A DNA stretch of 64,000 bases from assembly GCF_050269735.1 (NCBI RefSeq), contig NZ_JBNNIX010000001.1, positions 868,001-932,000 on the forward strand, read 5' to 3'. The notes below the pieces were generated by a model, which did no database searches, was not told the DNA's origin, and saw nothing but the letters and a program-made list of their open reading frames with translations. Below, piece after piece: positions 33,730 to 42,016 of the stretch. A program made the position numbers and the translations under genes. Source of the stretch: Paenisporosarcina sp050269735. Lineage in GTDB: Bacteria; Bacillota; Bacilli; Bacillales_A; Planococcaceae. How positions within the stretch are numbered: position 1 is the first letter of the stretch; the number at the start of each line of letters is the position of its first letter.

Positions 33730-33778
33730 TTGAAATGTTCTATGTTTTCTGACAAAATGAAATGAATGAACATTCATT
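33730..33778 (+). promoter_or_regulatory. promoter with FadR-like operator
   Basis: TTGAAA (33730-33735) and CAAAAT (33753-33758) are 17 bases apart. Directly downstream is a perfect palindrome AATGAATG-AA-CATTCATT (33761-33778) covering the probable start of transcription. It matches the Bacillus FadR (TetR family) box TGAATGAMTANTCATTCA at 15 of 18 positions by my alignment. This suggests repression relieved by long-chain acyl-CoA. Confidence 0.75.
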
Positions 33779-33796
33779 GCGATGGGGGATGGGACG

Positions 33797-35359
33797 ATGT
33801 ATGCGACTTTAGGGAGAATTTTTGATCAGACGGTGAGCAATTTTCCGAACCGTGAGGCGCTCGTGGATTTGAAGCGGGGACAGCGTTGGACGTATGGGGA
33901 GTGGCGTGACGAGGTGCATCGTTTGGCGAATGCGTTGACTTCGGCAGGTGTTGGAAAAGGGGACCGGGTGTCGACGTTTTTGTTCAATACGAGTGAGCTT
34001 GCGACTACTTTGTTTGCGTGTGCCAAGATCGGGGCGATATTTAATCCAATCAATTTCCGGTTGAAGTCGGAGGAAGTGGCATATATTTTAAATGATGCCG
34101 AGCCTAAAGTTGTGATGTTTGAAGAGGCTTTGAAGGATCAAGTGGCGGCGATCCAGTCACAGTTTCCCGATATTCAGTTCTGGTTTATTAATGAAGAGAC
34201 GCCTGAGTATGCGAAAAACTATCATGCGGAAGTTGGCGGTGCCCCGTCAACGCCACCGATAGTGGAAGTGAGTGAAATGGATACGTATGCCATCATGTAT
34301 ACGAGTGGGACGACGGGGCGACCGAAAGGCGTAATTCATCGTCACCGAGATATGGCGGAGCAAAGTCTTATTTGCACGGCTGTGCTGCGGTATACGAAAA
34401 ATGATGTGGGGCTTGTGACAGCACCGATGTTCCATTGTGCGGAGCTGCATTGCTGTGTGATTCCGCGTGTTCAGGCAGGTGCGAAGAGTGTGATTATGCA
34501 TCAATTCCATCCACAAGTGGCTCTTAATACGGTTGAAAAAGAAAAAGTGACCGTGATGTTTGCCGTTCCTACGATGTGGAGCATGATGGTGGACCAGGAA
34601 GGCGCAGCGTCTAAAGTGGGAACGTTGCAACGTGGGTTGTATGGCGCTGCACCGATGGCTCCTGTTCTTGTTAAGAGAGTGAAAGATGTTTTGGGAATCG
34701 ATTTAATTCAGGCATATGGCCAGACGGAGATGGGGCCGGCGATTACGTTTCTTGCGGAAGATGAGCAGCTGACGAAAGTGGGTTCTGCCGGGAAACCCGC
34801 GTACAATCATGAGATTCGTATTGTTCAGCCGAATGAGGATGGACCTTCGGAGCCGGATGCGATTTTGAAACCGGGTCAAGTGGGTGAAATCATTGTGAAA
34901 GGTCCTTGCATGATGGCTGGTTATTTCAATCGTGAGGATGCAACTGAAAAGGCGCTTTATAAAGGCTGGTATCATTCCAGTGATTTAGGTTACATGGATG
35001 AGGATGGCTATTTGTATGTGGCGGACCGTGTGGACGACATGATTATTAGTGGTGGGGAAAACATTTATCCTCGTGAAGTGGAGGATGTGTTACACGAACA
35101 TGAGGCGGTGCAGGATGTAGCGGTGCTCGGGATTCCAGATGAGAAGTGGGGAGAATCAGTAATGGCGTTTATCGTAACGAATGATTCGGCGCTTACTGCG
35201 GATGAGCTTGAACAGTTCTGTAAAGGAAACGACAAATTGGCAGGCTATAAACGTCCGAGACATTATCAGTTTGTGAATGAACTGCCGCGTAATGCGAGTG
35301 GAAAAATACAGAAGTTCCTGTTGAGGGAACAGCGAGTGGAAAGTGTCAGTCCTATGTAA
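33797..35359 (+). CDS. fatty acyl-CoA synthetase (AMP-binding)
   Basis: This is a 520-aa adenylate-forming ligase that activates fatty acids to acyl-CoA. The AMP-binding motif YTSGTTGRPKGV, the A5 motif QAYGQTEMGP, A8 YLYVADRVDDMIISGGENIYP and the C-terminal Lys motif LPRNASGKIQK are all present. Medium/long-chain specificity is inferred from the FadR-like operator; the sequence resembles the FadD/LcfB-type ligases. The ATG at 33797 has GGGGGAT upstream; an in-frame ATG lies at 33782. Codon GC content looks slightly higher than in neighbouring genes. Confidence 0.9.
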   Translation: MYATLGRIFDQTVSNFPNREALVDLKRGQRWTYGEWRDEVHRLANALTSAGVGKGDRVSTFLFNTSELATTLFACAKIGAIFNPINFRLKSEEVAYILNDAEPKVVMFEEALKDQVAAIQSQFPDIQFWFINEETPEYAKNYHAEVGGAPSTPPIVEVSEMDTYAIMYTSGTTGRPKGVIHRHRDMAEQSLICTAVLRYTKNDVGLVTAPMFHCAELHCCVIPRVQAGAKSVIMHQFHPQVALNTVEKEKVTVMFAVPTMWSMMVDQEGAASKVGTLQRGLYGAAPMAPVLVKRVKDVLGIDLIQAYGQTEMGPAITFLAEDEQLTKVGSAGKPAYNHEIRIVQPNEDGPSEPDAILKPGQVGEIIVKGPCMMAGYFNREDATEKALYKGWYHSSDLGYMDEDGYLYVADRVDDMIISGGENIYPREVEDVLHEHEAVQDVAVLGIPDEKWGESVMAFIVTNDSALTADELEQFCKGNDKLAGYKRPRHYQFVNELPRNASGKIQKFLLREQRVESVSPM

Positions 35360-35406
35360 TGTTTAGTCTGGCGATACAGGGAAGGAATAACAGTTAGGGG
35401 AATTCT

Positions 35407-36054
35407 GTGAAAAGTAAAACATTGACGATTGTTGTTGGGATTTTAATGAGTATGAGTATGCTGTTTGTCGGTTTTTTTGCGCTAGATCGAGTGGCTAAAA
35501 AAGAAGAGACTGTAAAAGTACAAGGAACCGTTGTCAAGGAAGATAAAGAGGTGCCTGTAGTTGAAGAGCCTGAAAAAGTGGTGCAGCTGGAAAGGCTACC
35601 AAATGCTGAAAATGAGGCGGCAAAATGGAACGCTACAGCAACTGATTTCATAGAGACGTATCCTATGTTCAGGTTGGATGCATCTCGCATTATAAAAGAT
35701 GAGTCGCTTTCAAATGATGAATTCACGACTTTTTTTCATGAGTTCCAAGCTTCTTTACGTATTCGTCTACAATACACAATTGATAATGAAACCAAAGAAA
35801 TTACTGAAATGAAACTAATTGGATATGAAATAGCTGGCGCGGATCGAAGTGCCATTTTCCATTCAATGAGCATGTTTGTTAGTTATGTGGATAGTGAAGT
35901 ATCGGTTTCGCAGGCGAATGAATACTTAGGGGAAATTCCGTTTGCAACCGATAAGGATGGATTGTATAAAGTGGAGTTTAATGGGAAGAAATACGAATTC
36001 ACTTTGGATTTGACAGATGGGTTGAATATGCTTGTATTTCGTGTAGGTGAATAA
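35407..36054 (+). CDS. membrane-anchored hypothetical protein
   Basis: This is a 215-aa protein with an N-terminal signal-anchor (residues ~6-27, LTIVVGILMSMSMLFVGFFAL), an acidic linker (EVPVVEEPEKVV) and a soluble extracellular domain of ~140 residues. No Cys and no recognised motif. GTG start with AGGGG 7 bases upstream. It lies 47 bases after the acyl-CoA ligase and may be co-transcribed; a strong terminator follows. Confidence 0.7.
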   Translation: MKSKTLTIVVGILMSMSMLFVGFFALDRVAKKEETVKVQGTVVKEDKEVPVVEEPEKVVQLERLPNAENEAAKWNATATDFIETYPMFRLDASRIIKDESLSNDEFTTFFHEFQASLRIRLQYTIDNETKEITEMKLIGYEIAGADRSAIFHSMSMFVSYVDSEVSVSQANEYLGEIPFATDKDGLYKVEFNGKKYEFTLDLTDGLNMLVFRVGE

Positions 36055-36072
36055 AATGGAGATAAAGAAAAA

Positions 36073-36113
36073 CGAGCCGCTGAAAAGTAAATCTTCAGCG
36101 ACTCGTTTTTGCA
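36073..36113 (+). terminator. terminator with the CTTCAGC arm
   Basis: The stem acgagccgctgaa/ttcagcgactcgt has one mismatch and is followed by TTTTTG. A lone 3' arm copy (atcttcagccgc) lies at 36159-36170 without a partner, probably a remnant. 36114-36285 otherwise shows nothing I recognise. Confidence 0.8.
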
Positions 36114-36285
36114 TTTGATAGTAAAAATACGTTTTTGGATGGAAAAGATAAAAATGAATCTTCAGCCGCTTGTTTCTAGGAAAAGGGTTGGTGTAAAGTA
36201 ATCGTTGAAAAGGTTGGGGCAGGGCAAAGACGAAATATGTTTATTTGCGTCCCTGCATGGTAACCAATGAAAAAGGAGCAATAGC

Positions 36286-36768
36286 ATGACAGGAAAGACA
36301 CACATCATAGGCGGTTTAACAGCAAGTCTTGCTTACGCACAATTCACCAGTTACGATCCCGTACTGTTGGTAGGTGCAGGAGTAATCGGTGCGCTTCTTC
36401 CGGATATTTGTCACGGAGGAAGTAAAATCGGACGTACATTTCCTTTGATCTCGAAACTAATCAATGTAATTTTTGGACATCGTTCTTTCACGCACAGCTT
36501 ATTGTTTTTATTAATTATTTCACTTCTCTTGAAATCATTTGTGACGAATGAAGCAGTGACTGAGGGAATTTTGATAGGGATGGTCAGTCATTTGGTATTG
36601 GACATGATGACCCGAAACGGCATCAAGTTACTGTTTCCATTTAAAATTCGTGTGCGTTTCCCATTGACGACCAGAACGGGTGGCACAGTGGAATCGCTTG
36701 TTTTCGCCGCACTGTCGGTTCTAACCGTGTATTTCGGTTATGAGGCGTTTGGAGTTTATTTACAATAA
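36286..36768 (+). CDS. YdjM-family membrane protein (DUF457)
   Basis: This is a 160-aa membrane protein of the YdjM/YbcI family, often called metal-dependent hydrolases of the inner membrane. The family's histidine/aspartate pattern is visible: KTHIIGG, ALLPDICHGGSK, FGHRSFTHSLL and SHLVLDMMTRNG. Three to four membrane helices. AAAAGGAG precedes the ATG. In E. coli the relative is LexA-regulated; no LexA (DinR) box is evident here. Confidence 0.85.
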   Translation: MTGKTHIIGGLTASLAYAQFTSYDPVLLVGAGVIGALLPDICHGGSKIGRTFPLISKLINVIFGHRSFTHSLLFLLIISLLLKSFVTNEAVTEGILIGMVSHLVLDMMTRNGIKLLFPFKIRVRFPLTTRTGGTVESLVFAALSVLTVYFGYEAFGVYLQ

Positions 36769-36776
36769 GGGATAAT

Positions 36777-36815
36777 GAGAGAACTGACCAGTCGAGTCAG
36801 TTCTCTCATTTTTTG
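36777..36815 (+). terminator. terminator of the YdjM-family gene
   Basis: A perfect 12-bp stem gagagaactgac/gtcagttctctc is followed by ATTTTTTG. Confidence 0.88.
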
Positions 36816-36969
36816 TTGGTGGAAAAGTGATTTGGTGCTACTCGGAACTCCATAAAGTATGAACTCAGGGCATTTTCGATTAGAAGGTGACATAAAGAGG
36901 GTTGCAACGCATAGCGTGCAATCCTAATCCAGTTCGTTGACTTGAGCAAGTAGTGTTGAAATCAATTTG

Positions 36970-37307
36970 TGCAACCTGGAAAGCCATTCTGTCTACCTGG
37001 AACCCTATTCTGTCTACCTGGAACCCTATTCTGTCTACCTGGAATCCTATTCTGTCTACCTGGAACCCTATTCTGTCTACCTGGAACCCTATTCTGTCTA
37101 CCTGGATACACTTTCTGTCTACCTGGATACACTTTCTGTCTACCTGGATACACTTTCTGTCTACCTGGAGCTCAATTCTGTCTACCGGGATCCACATTCT
37201 GTCTACCTTGGAACCACTTTCTGTCAATCTAAAACCACTTTCTCTCTACCTGGACCCCGATTCTATCTACTTGAACCCACTTTCTTTCAATCTAACCCCT
37301 ATATTCA
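36970..37307. repeat. 21-nt-period array C (about 16 units)
   Basis: GTCTACCTGGA-type units start at 36991, 37012, 37033, 37054, 37075, 37096, 37117, 37138, 37159, 37180 and 37201 in exact 21-base steps. After one 22-base step, weaker units follow at 37223, 37244, 37265 and 37286. A partial first unit lies at 36970. Central units are nearly identical and end units diverge. 36900-36969 resembles the array leaders (CATAGCGTGC, AAGTAGTGTTGAAATCAATTT). Open frames through it on both strands are period artefacts. Confidence 0.9.
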
Positions 37308-37487
37308 CGCACAATCACATCTCGCTTTTCTAGATTTGCTGCGTCTATTTAAAATTCAATTTGAAATTGCAATTTTTAACGAAACATTTTTAAATGTAAA
37401 ACGAATAAAAATAAGCAAGTGGGGTAATAAAAGGAAGAAGAATATTTTAAGGTGTTTTATTATGACAAAAAGCTGAGGGTGAAGAGA

Positions 37488-38018
37488 ATGAAAAAAATGA
37501 ATCGTGGAATTGTTACGGCATTATCTGCCATTGGTGTTGCACAAGGATTAAAAGTTTTTACACATAAGAGAAATACAGGCAAATGGGATTGGCGACCATT
37601 GATTCAAACGGGTGGCATGCCGAGTTCTCATTCAGCAGGTGTAGCGGCATTAGCATCATATGTCGCAGCTAATAAAGGAACCCGTCATACTGAAACTGCT
37701 CTTGCAGTAGTTTTCGGCTTTATCGTTATGTATGATGCGCAAGGAATTCGACGTCATACGGGTGAAATTGCACAGCTCGTAAATGATTTAGAAGATGAAT
37801 TGGTTGCATTCTCTGGCGACTTCCCAAGCTTCCAATATACGGAACGTGAAGGTGAGCTGAAAGAGCTTCTTGGTCATCAACCTATTGAAGTATTAGGTGG
37901 CGCCTTGTTTGGAGTTGCTTACGGTCTTATTGCAGCGAAGCTCGAGAACGACGAGCGCCGTAGAAATCGCAAGTACGGAAAACAATTGGAGGTACCAGAA
38001 AGGGTATCCTGGGATTGA
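37488..38018 (+). CDS. divergent PAP2 family membrane protein (DUF212)
   Basis: This is a 176-aa protein of the acid phosphatase/vanadium-dependent haloperoxidase-related family. It has the phosphatase-like GGMPSSHSAGVAALA and a later motif DAQGIRRHTGE. Two or more membrane helices. Bacillus YuiD is the closest named relative from memory. The ATG at 37488 follows GAGGGTGAAGAG. It is monocistronic, with a terminator 20 bases after the stop. Confidence 0.85.
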   Translation: MKKMNRGIVTALSAIGVAQGLKVFTHKRNTGKWDWRPLIQTGGMPSSHSAGVAALASYVAANKGTRHTETALAVVFGFIVMYDAQGIRRHTGEIAQLVNDLEDELVAFSGDFPSFQYTEREGELKELLGHQPIEVLGGALFGVAYGLIAAKLENDERRRNRKYGKQLEVPERVSWD

Positions 38019-38037
38019 CGTGAATATTAGAACTATA

Positions 38038-38074
38038 GGCAGTCGAAGATGGATCATCTTCGGCCGCCTTTTTT
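38038..38074 (+). terminator. terminator of the DUF212 gene
   Basis: The stem ggc-agtcgaagat/atcttcggcc-gcc is followed by TTTTTTAA. Confidence 0.85.
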
Positions 38075-38357
38075 AATTGATACGATGAAGATATTACCTT
38101 TATAAATGGAAAAATTAGGTGAAACGGGGAAGGTGAAATGCTGATGTGGACGAGTTGGTCTATTCATTTATTTATAAAAGATAAATAGATTTAGAAGAGC
38201 GATTGAAAATTTATTTCGATCGTTTTTTTGTGCGCTAAACAGGAAAATTTCGTATTAAGGTAATATATTAACATACTATTCCGACAAAATGTATGTCTAT
38301 TTAGCTGTGTAAATAGTATGATGAAGGCTACAAGATTTGACAGTGAGGGATAGAGAA
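38075..38357 (+). other. intergenic region before the protease pair
   Basis: It contains a 16-codon frame (38138-38188) behind GGGAAGGTG, and a hairpin gcgattgaaa/tttcgatcgt followed by seven T (about 38199-38233). Together they could be a tiny gene with its own terminator, or a leader-attenuator. The direct upstream sequence of the protease (TTTGACAGTGAGGG) is repeated before its paralogue at 39663. Confidence 0.4.
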
Positions 38358-38364
38358 ATGTTCT

Positions 38365-39618
38365 GTGTACAATGTGGAAAATAAAAGAGAAGAAATAATT
38401 TGTTTACTTTGTGAAGAACAAATAAAAGAGAACCAGGTGAAAACGAATAAAAAGAATCGGATTATTCTGACTGGGATGATCGTGTTTTTATTGATAATCG
38501 GGGGAGCCGGATACGGGTATCTTCATACATTGGATGATACTCAGAAAGTGGCGATGTTACCTGCAACTTTCACTAATAGTGTCTTAAAACATGCTAATAA
38601 TGATGATAAAAAGGACATCATTAAAAAAGCCCAAAAAAGCGTCTACACCATTTTTACAGATGATGGTATGGGTTCTGGGTTTTTATTTGAAGAAAAAGGA
38701 ACTGTTGTGACGAATGCTCATGTAGTGGCGGGTTTTACGGATGTTACCGTCCGAAATAGTCTTGGACAGGACACTCCTGGGCGTATCATTGGTATTTCTA
38801 AGTTTTTTGACGTCGCTTTGATTCAAGTCGATGCATATGAAGGTGAAACACCATTGCCCATTGGCAATGAATTCATGGAGCTGGGCTCTGAAATTATTGC
38901 TTTAGGAAGTCCACAGGGGTTGGAAAATTCGGCATCAGTTGGTTATTTAACGGGACTCGACCGAACTTTAGAAGATACAGATTATAACTATGGAGAAGTC
39001 TATCAAATTGACGCACAGATTTATCCGGGAAGTAGTGGTGGACCTTTACTAGATGCTAAAACGGGAGAAGTAATCGGCATAAACTCAGGTCTGCTGATTG
39101 AGGATGACACGATTGGGTTTGCCATTCCTATTTCGGCAATGGAAGTGCTTCTGAAAAAATGGTCAAATTCTCCGATGACTGAGGAAGAAGTGGCAAAAGT
39201 TGTGCCATCTGGAGACGATGAGGAGGATTTTGAATTTGGAGAGGACGCCTCTGAAAGCATCTTTGAAGTATCCAGTCTTACGAATTTTGTGCAGTATTTC
39301 CGCAGCAGCTATGAGATAGCAATCGAGGAAGAAGATTTTTATTACATTATAGACATGCTAGGTGAAGATAGTGAGGCTTATCAGAAATTAGAAGAGGCCA
39401 TCGTTCTAATTGGAGGGAACGGCTCTAAATTTGAATTAACTTCGAATGAAGTAACAAATGTCGTGATTAAGAATGACCATGCCATTGTCAATGCTGTTGA
39501 AGTTTATGATAGCATAAGTCCCCAAGGAGAACGGTCTACCTTTAAGAAGCAAAAAGACTATACGATCATTTTTGATGAATATGGATTCTATACGATAACA
39601 AAAATTTCAAGTTATTAA
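38365..39618 (+). CDS. membrane trypsin-like (HtrA-type) protease, first paralogue; frameshift at its zinc ribbon
   Basis: This is a ~417-aa protein with a transmembrane helix (residues ~31-50), a trypsin-like domain (His in TNAHVVAG, Asp in FDVALIQ, Ser in GSSGGPL) and a C-terminal NTF2-like/TcaA-type domain. A well-placed ATG at 38358 starts MFCVQCGK and then hits a stop. The frame holding the second CxxC (CLLCEE) and the rest is shifted by one base. Deleting one A from GGAAAAT (38377-38383) would restore a CxxC-x8-CxxC ribbon like that of the next gene. So the zinc ribbon is split, or a GTG at 38365 is used. Confidence 0.75.
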   Translation: MYNVENKREEIICLLCEEQIKENQVKTNKKNRIILTGMIVFLLIIGGAGYGYLHTLDDTQKVAMLPATFTNSVLKHANNDDKKDIIKKAQKSVYTIFTDDGMGSGFLFEEKGTVVTNAHVVAGFTDVTVRNSLGQDTPGRIIGISKFFDVALIQVDAYEGETPLPIGNEFMELGSEIIALGSPQGLENSASVGYLTGLDRTLEDTDYNYGEVYQIDAQIYPGSSGGPLLDAKTGEVIGINSGLLIEDDTIGFAIPISAMEVLLKKWSNSPMTEEEVAKVVPSGDDEEDFEFGEDASESIFEVSSLTNFVQYFRSSYEIAIEEEDFYYIIDMLGEDSEAYQKLEEAIVLIGGNGSKFELTSNEVTNVVIKNDHAIVNAVEVYDSISPQGERSTFKKQKDYTIIFDEYGFYTITKISSY

Positions 39619-39683
39619 TCCGATTTTTTGTGGCTGTGCTTGTTTGATAGTAGTAAGGAGATTTGACAGTGAGGGGTACGGGA

Positions 39684-40934
39684 ATGTTTTGTGTGAGATG
39701 TGGATTAAAAAATGAGCAGCATGCGAAACATTGTTTCGATTGCGGACTAAAGCTACAAGCGACACAAGTTAAATCGAAGACGAAAATCAAATACTTCATC
39801 ATCACTTTATCAGTAGTGTTGTTGTCCATACTAGGGTTGGCGCTGAACACTTTCTTTTCTTCTACAACCATGTCAGAGGCAAGTATTGGATTAGCTTCTG
39901 AAAATATTGATGTGACGGAGAATGATAAAACGGATCTGATTAAAGAAATACAACCCAGCGTATATACCATTTCTACCGAGACAGGCATGGGGTCAGGGTT
40001 TTTATTTGATGAAAAAGGGTCGGTTGTGACGAGTGCCCATATCGTGGCGGGCTTTACGGAAGTGTGGCTAAGAGATTTCATGGGTCACATTACGACAGGT
40101 CGCGTAATTGGTATTTCCGACGAGTTTGATGTGGCATTACTAGAAGTAGTTGAATACAAAGACAAAAAGCCTTTGGTAATGGATAAGAAAATTTCGGAAA
40201 TCGGTACGAAGATTATTGCATTTGGTAGCCCTTATGGTTTTGATAATTCGGCATCGATAGGATATGTAGCTGGTATGGACAGGGATTTTGACGCAGGCTA
40301 TCAATACGAAGACCTTTATCAATTTGATGCACAAACGTCTCCTGGTAGTAGCGGCGGTCCCTTAGTGGATGCTAATACTGGCAAAGTGATTGGAATTAAT
40401 ACCGCGTTTCTAACGGAAGATGAATCAATCGGATTCTCTATACCGGCACATGCTATGTATGCACAGCTCGAACAATGGGCATCTTCTCCCATGTCGAGAG
40501 AAGAAGTGGCTAAATTCAAACCACATGAAGATCTTTTTGATGAAAGTTTTGAATATGCGTACGAGGACGACTACGAATTTGATGAAGTCACTTTAAAGGA
40601 TTTTGCAGAAGATTTTCTGGTTGATTATGAGTCGGCAGTGGAATATGGGAATTTCGCCTTTATTGAAGAGAGAGTGGAGCCTGGAAGTATTGCTTACGAA
40701 GAATTGAAACCTCATATTGTTGAATATAAAGGGAAAGAAGTACGTTTTAATTTTATTGCTAGTAAAGCTTTAAACGTTGTGATTGAAAACGACCATGCTC
40801 TTGTATGCGTACAGGAAGAGTTCAACCTTATAGAACCAGATGGAAAGACCACTACTATTAAGAGAGAAAGAGACTATACCATTGTCATGGATCAGTATGG
40901 TTATTATTCAATAACGGACTTTGTTGATCGTTAG
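39684..40934 (+). CDS. zinc-ribbon membrane trypsin-like (HtrA-type) protease, second paralogue
   Basis: This is a 416-aa protein: N-terminal zinc ribbon (MFCVRCG and HCFDCG), membrane helix (residues ~36-56), S1C protease domain with His (SAHIVAG), Asp (FDVALLE) and Ser (SPGSSGGPL), then a C-terminal NTF2-like domain (FAEDFLVDYESAVEYGN; ending YTIVMDQYGYYSITDF). No PDZ domain. It is a tandem duplicate of the preceding gene, including its 5' untranslated sequence. The ATG at 39684 has GAGGGG upstream. The active site faces outside; substrates are unknown. Confidence 0.88.
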   Translation: MFCVRCGLKNEQHAKHCFDCGLKLQATQVKSKTKIKYFIITLSVVLLSILGLALNTFFSSTTMSEASIGLASENIDVTENDKTDLIKEIQPSVYTISTETGMGSGFLFDEKGSVVTSAHIVAGFTEVWLRDFMGHITTGRVIGISDEFDVALLEVVEYKDKKPLVMDKKISEIGTKIIAFGSPYGFDNSASIGYVAGMDRDFDAGYQYEDLYQFDAQTSPGSSGGPLVDANTGKVIGINTAFLTEDESIGFSIPAHAMYAQLEQWASSPMSREEVAKFKPHEDLFDESFEYAYEDDYEFDEVTLKDFAEDFLVDYESAVEYGNFAFIEERVEPGSIAYEELKPHIVEYKGKEVRFNFIASKALNVVIENDHALVCVQEEFNLIEPDGKTTTIKRERDYTIVMDQYGYYSITDFVDR

Positions 40935-40937
40935 TTA

Positions 40938-40978
40938 AACAGTGCTTACTTCACAATGGAGTTAGCACTTTTTTTGCT
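40938..40978 (+). terminator. terminator of the second protease gene
   Basis: The stem agtgctta/gttagcact is followed by TTTTTTTG. 40979-41180 has a small hairpin (agctgtt/aacagct at 41079) and a G-rich Shine-Dalgarno area, otherwise nothing recognised. Confidence 0.8.
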
Positions 40979-41180
40979 GTTGATTTAAGAGGGAAATTCA
41001 AAATGAGGCTAATATCTGTTTAAGATTTAATGAATTGTCTTCCAACTCTCTTAACATGTGCTTGATTTCATGTGTAGGGAGCTGTTGTAACAGCTTATAT
41101 TAGATTCTAATCATAGCTTTTTATGTTTTATTTGAGGGGGAGGGGGTAGAGAATTAGTAAATGTCAGGAGGAGATTCTGA

Positions 41181-41534
41181 ATGGTACAAGTTAAAAATAC
41201 GTATTATGTTGATGTGATGGCTGAGAGTGTTTTGCTCGAGCCATTGGAGAGCACGAGTTTTGTGATTCATGCAACTGAGCATGAGGCTGAAGCGCTGCGA
41301 CAGGCCTTTGCGGTAAAGGATGAAACGGATATGGAAACGTATGTTGACGCTCATATTCCGTTTATTGATTATCGCCATGATCCTGGAAATGCTCATCATG
41401 ATGCGGTTCAACGTGTCATTTATTCGATTATTTACAAGTTAGGTAATGATGAAGCGAGAAGACATATTGAAGAGATGGGAATTCTGACTGAACGCAAGTC
41501 GGACAATCCAAGTGATTATCAGCCTCATCGATGA
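41181..41534 (+). CDS. conserved hypothetical protein
   Basis: This is a 117-aa soluble acidic protein, not recognised. A beta-rich N-terminal half (VKNTYYVDVMAESVLLEPLE) is followed by a His/Asp-rich stretch FIDYRHDPGNAHHDAVQRVIY and a helical C-terminus. The HxP/NAHHD cluster could bind metal, but this is speculation. AGGAGGAG lies 8 bases before the ATG; a terminator follows 32 bases after the stop. It is monocistronic. Confidence 0.7.
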   Translation: MVQVKNTYYVDVMAESVLLEPLESTSFVIHATEHEAEALRQAFAVKDETDMETYVDAHIPFIDYRHDPGNAHHDAVQRVIYSIIYKLGNDEARRHIEEMGILTERKSDNPSDYQPHR

Positions 41535-41566
41535 GAAAATGTTATTGGTAGTAAAAGAAGATAATC

Positions 41567-41600
41567 GAATCCAGCAACTCTAAGTTGTTGGGTTCTTTTT
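41567..41600 (+). terminator. terminator of the 117-aa gene
   Basis: The stem gaatccagcaac/gttgttgggttc (one G-U) is followed by TTTTT. Confidence 0.85.
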
Positions 41601-41616
41601 GATGGAGAACGTGGGG

Positions 41617-41652
41617 AGGCGGCTGAAATTGTATCTTCAGCCGCCTGTTTTA
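41617..41652. terminator. hairpin with attgtatc loop
   Basis: A perfect 11-bp stem aggcggctgaa/ttcagccgcct around attgtatc is followed by GTTTTAT. It may terminate sspH from the minus side. It belongs to the recurrent family at 26861 and 33657. Confidence 0.75.
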
Positions 41653-41696
41653 TGGAATGATGGAGACGATTCTTTCATATACCGCAGGGGTTGAAA

Positions 41697-41882
41697 TTAA
41701 TGTACTTCTTCTTTTAATTCGGCGATCTCGACATGTGAGCGTTCTTCTAGTGAGCGACGTAGATGGACAGTTGCGAGTTTGCCATCTTCATGAACTTGGT
41801 CAATCCAGACGGAGACCCCGTTGTAAGTGACATCGATTTCATTTGGCGAGTTGACGATTTGTTTGATGCGGTTCAATTCCAC
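41697..41882 (-). CDS. sspH: small acid-soluble spore protein, H-type
   Basis: This is a 61-aa minor SASP. The order MELNRIKQIVNS, VTYNGVSVWIDQV, ATVHLRRSLEER matches SspH (B. subtilis: RAKEL, VSFQGMPVMIQHV, ARIYEVKNPER). The GTG at 41882 lies 7 bases from AAGGAGG; an ATG two codons upstream overlaps that site. The gene is expected to be transcribed in the forespore. It is direct evidence for spore formation in this organism. Confidence 0.85.
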   Translation of the reverse strand: MELNRIKQIVNSPNEIDVTYNGVSVWIDQVHEDGKLATVHLRRSLEERSHVEIAELKEEVH

Positions 41883-42016
41883 TTGCATTCCTCCTTGATG
41901 AAAAATTGCCTATTCAGTTTGAATTAGTTTGGGTTAGAATGGCGTTTATCATGTGAGGTTTTGAAAAAAATTAAAATTGATTTTTTTAGGGACACGAAAG
42001 AGTAGGAAGGATTATA

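Noticed and set aside
36970..37307. CRISPR array
   Set aside because: Units are contiguous 21-mers without separate repeats and 30-40-base spacers, and no cas gene is present.
36880..37476. Several overlapping long open frames with heptad repeats on both strands (for example VDRIGFQ or LSTWNPI type)
   Set aside because: They are open only because a 21-nt array is a multiple of 3; no ribosome sites, and all phases on both strands are equally open.
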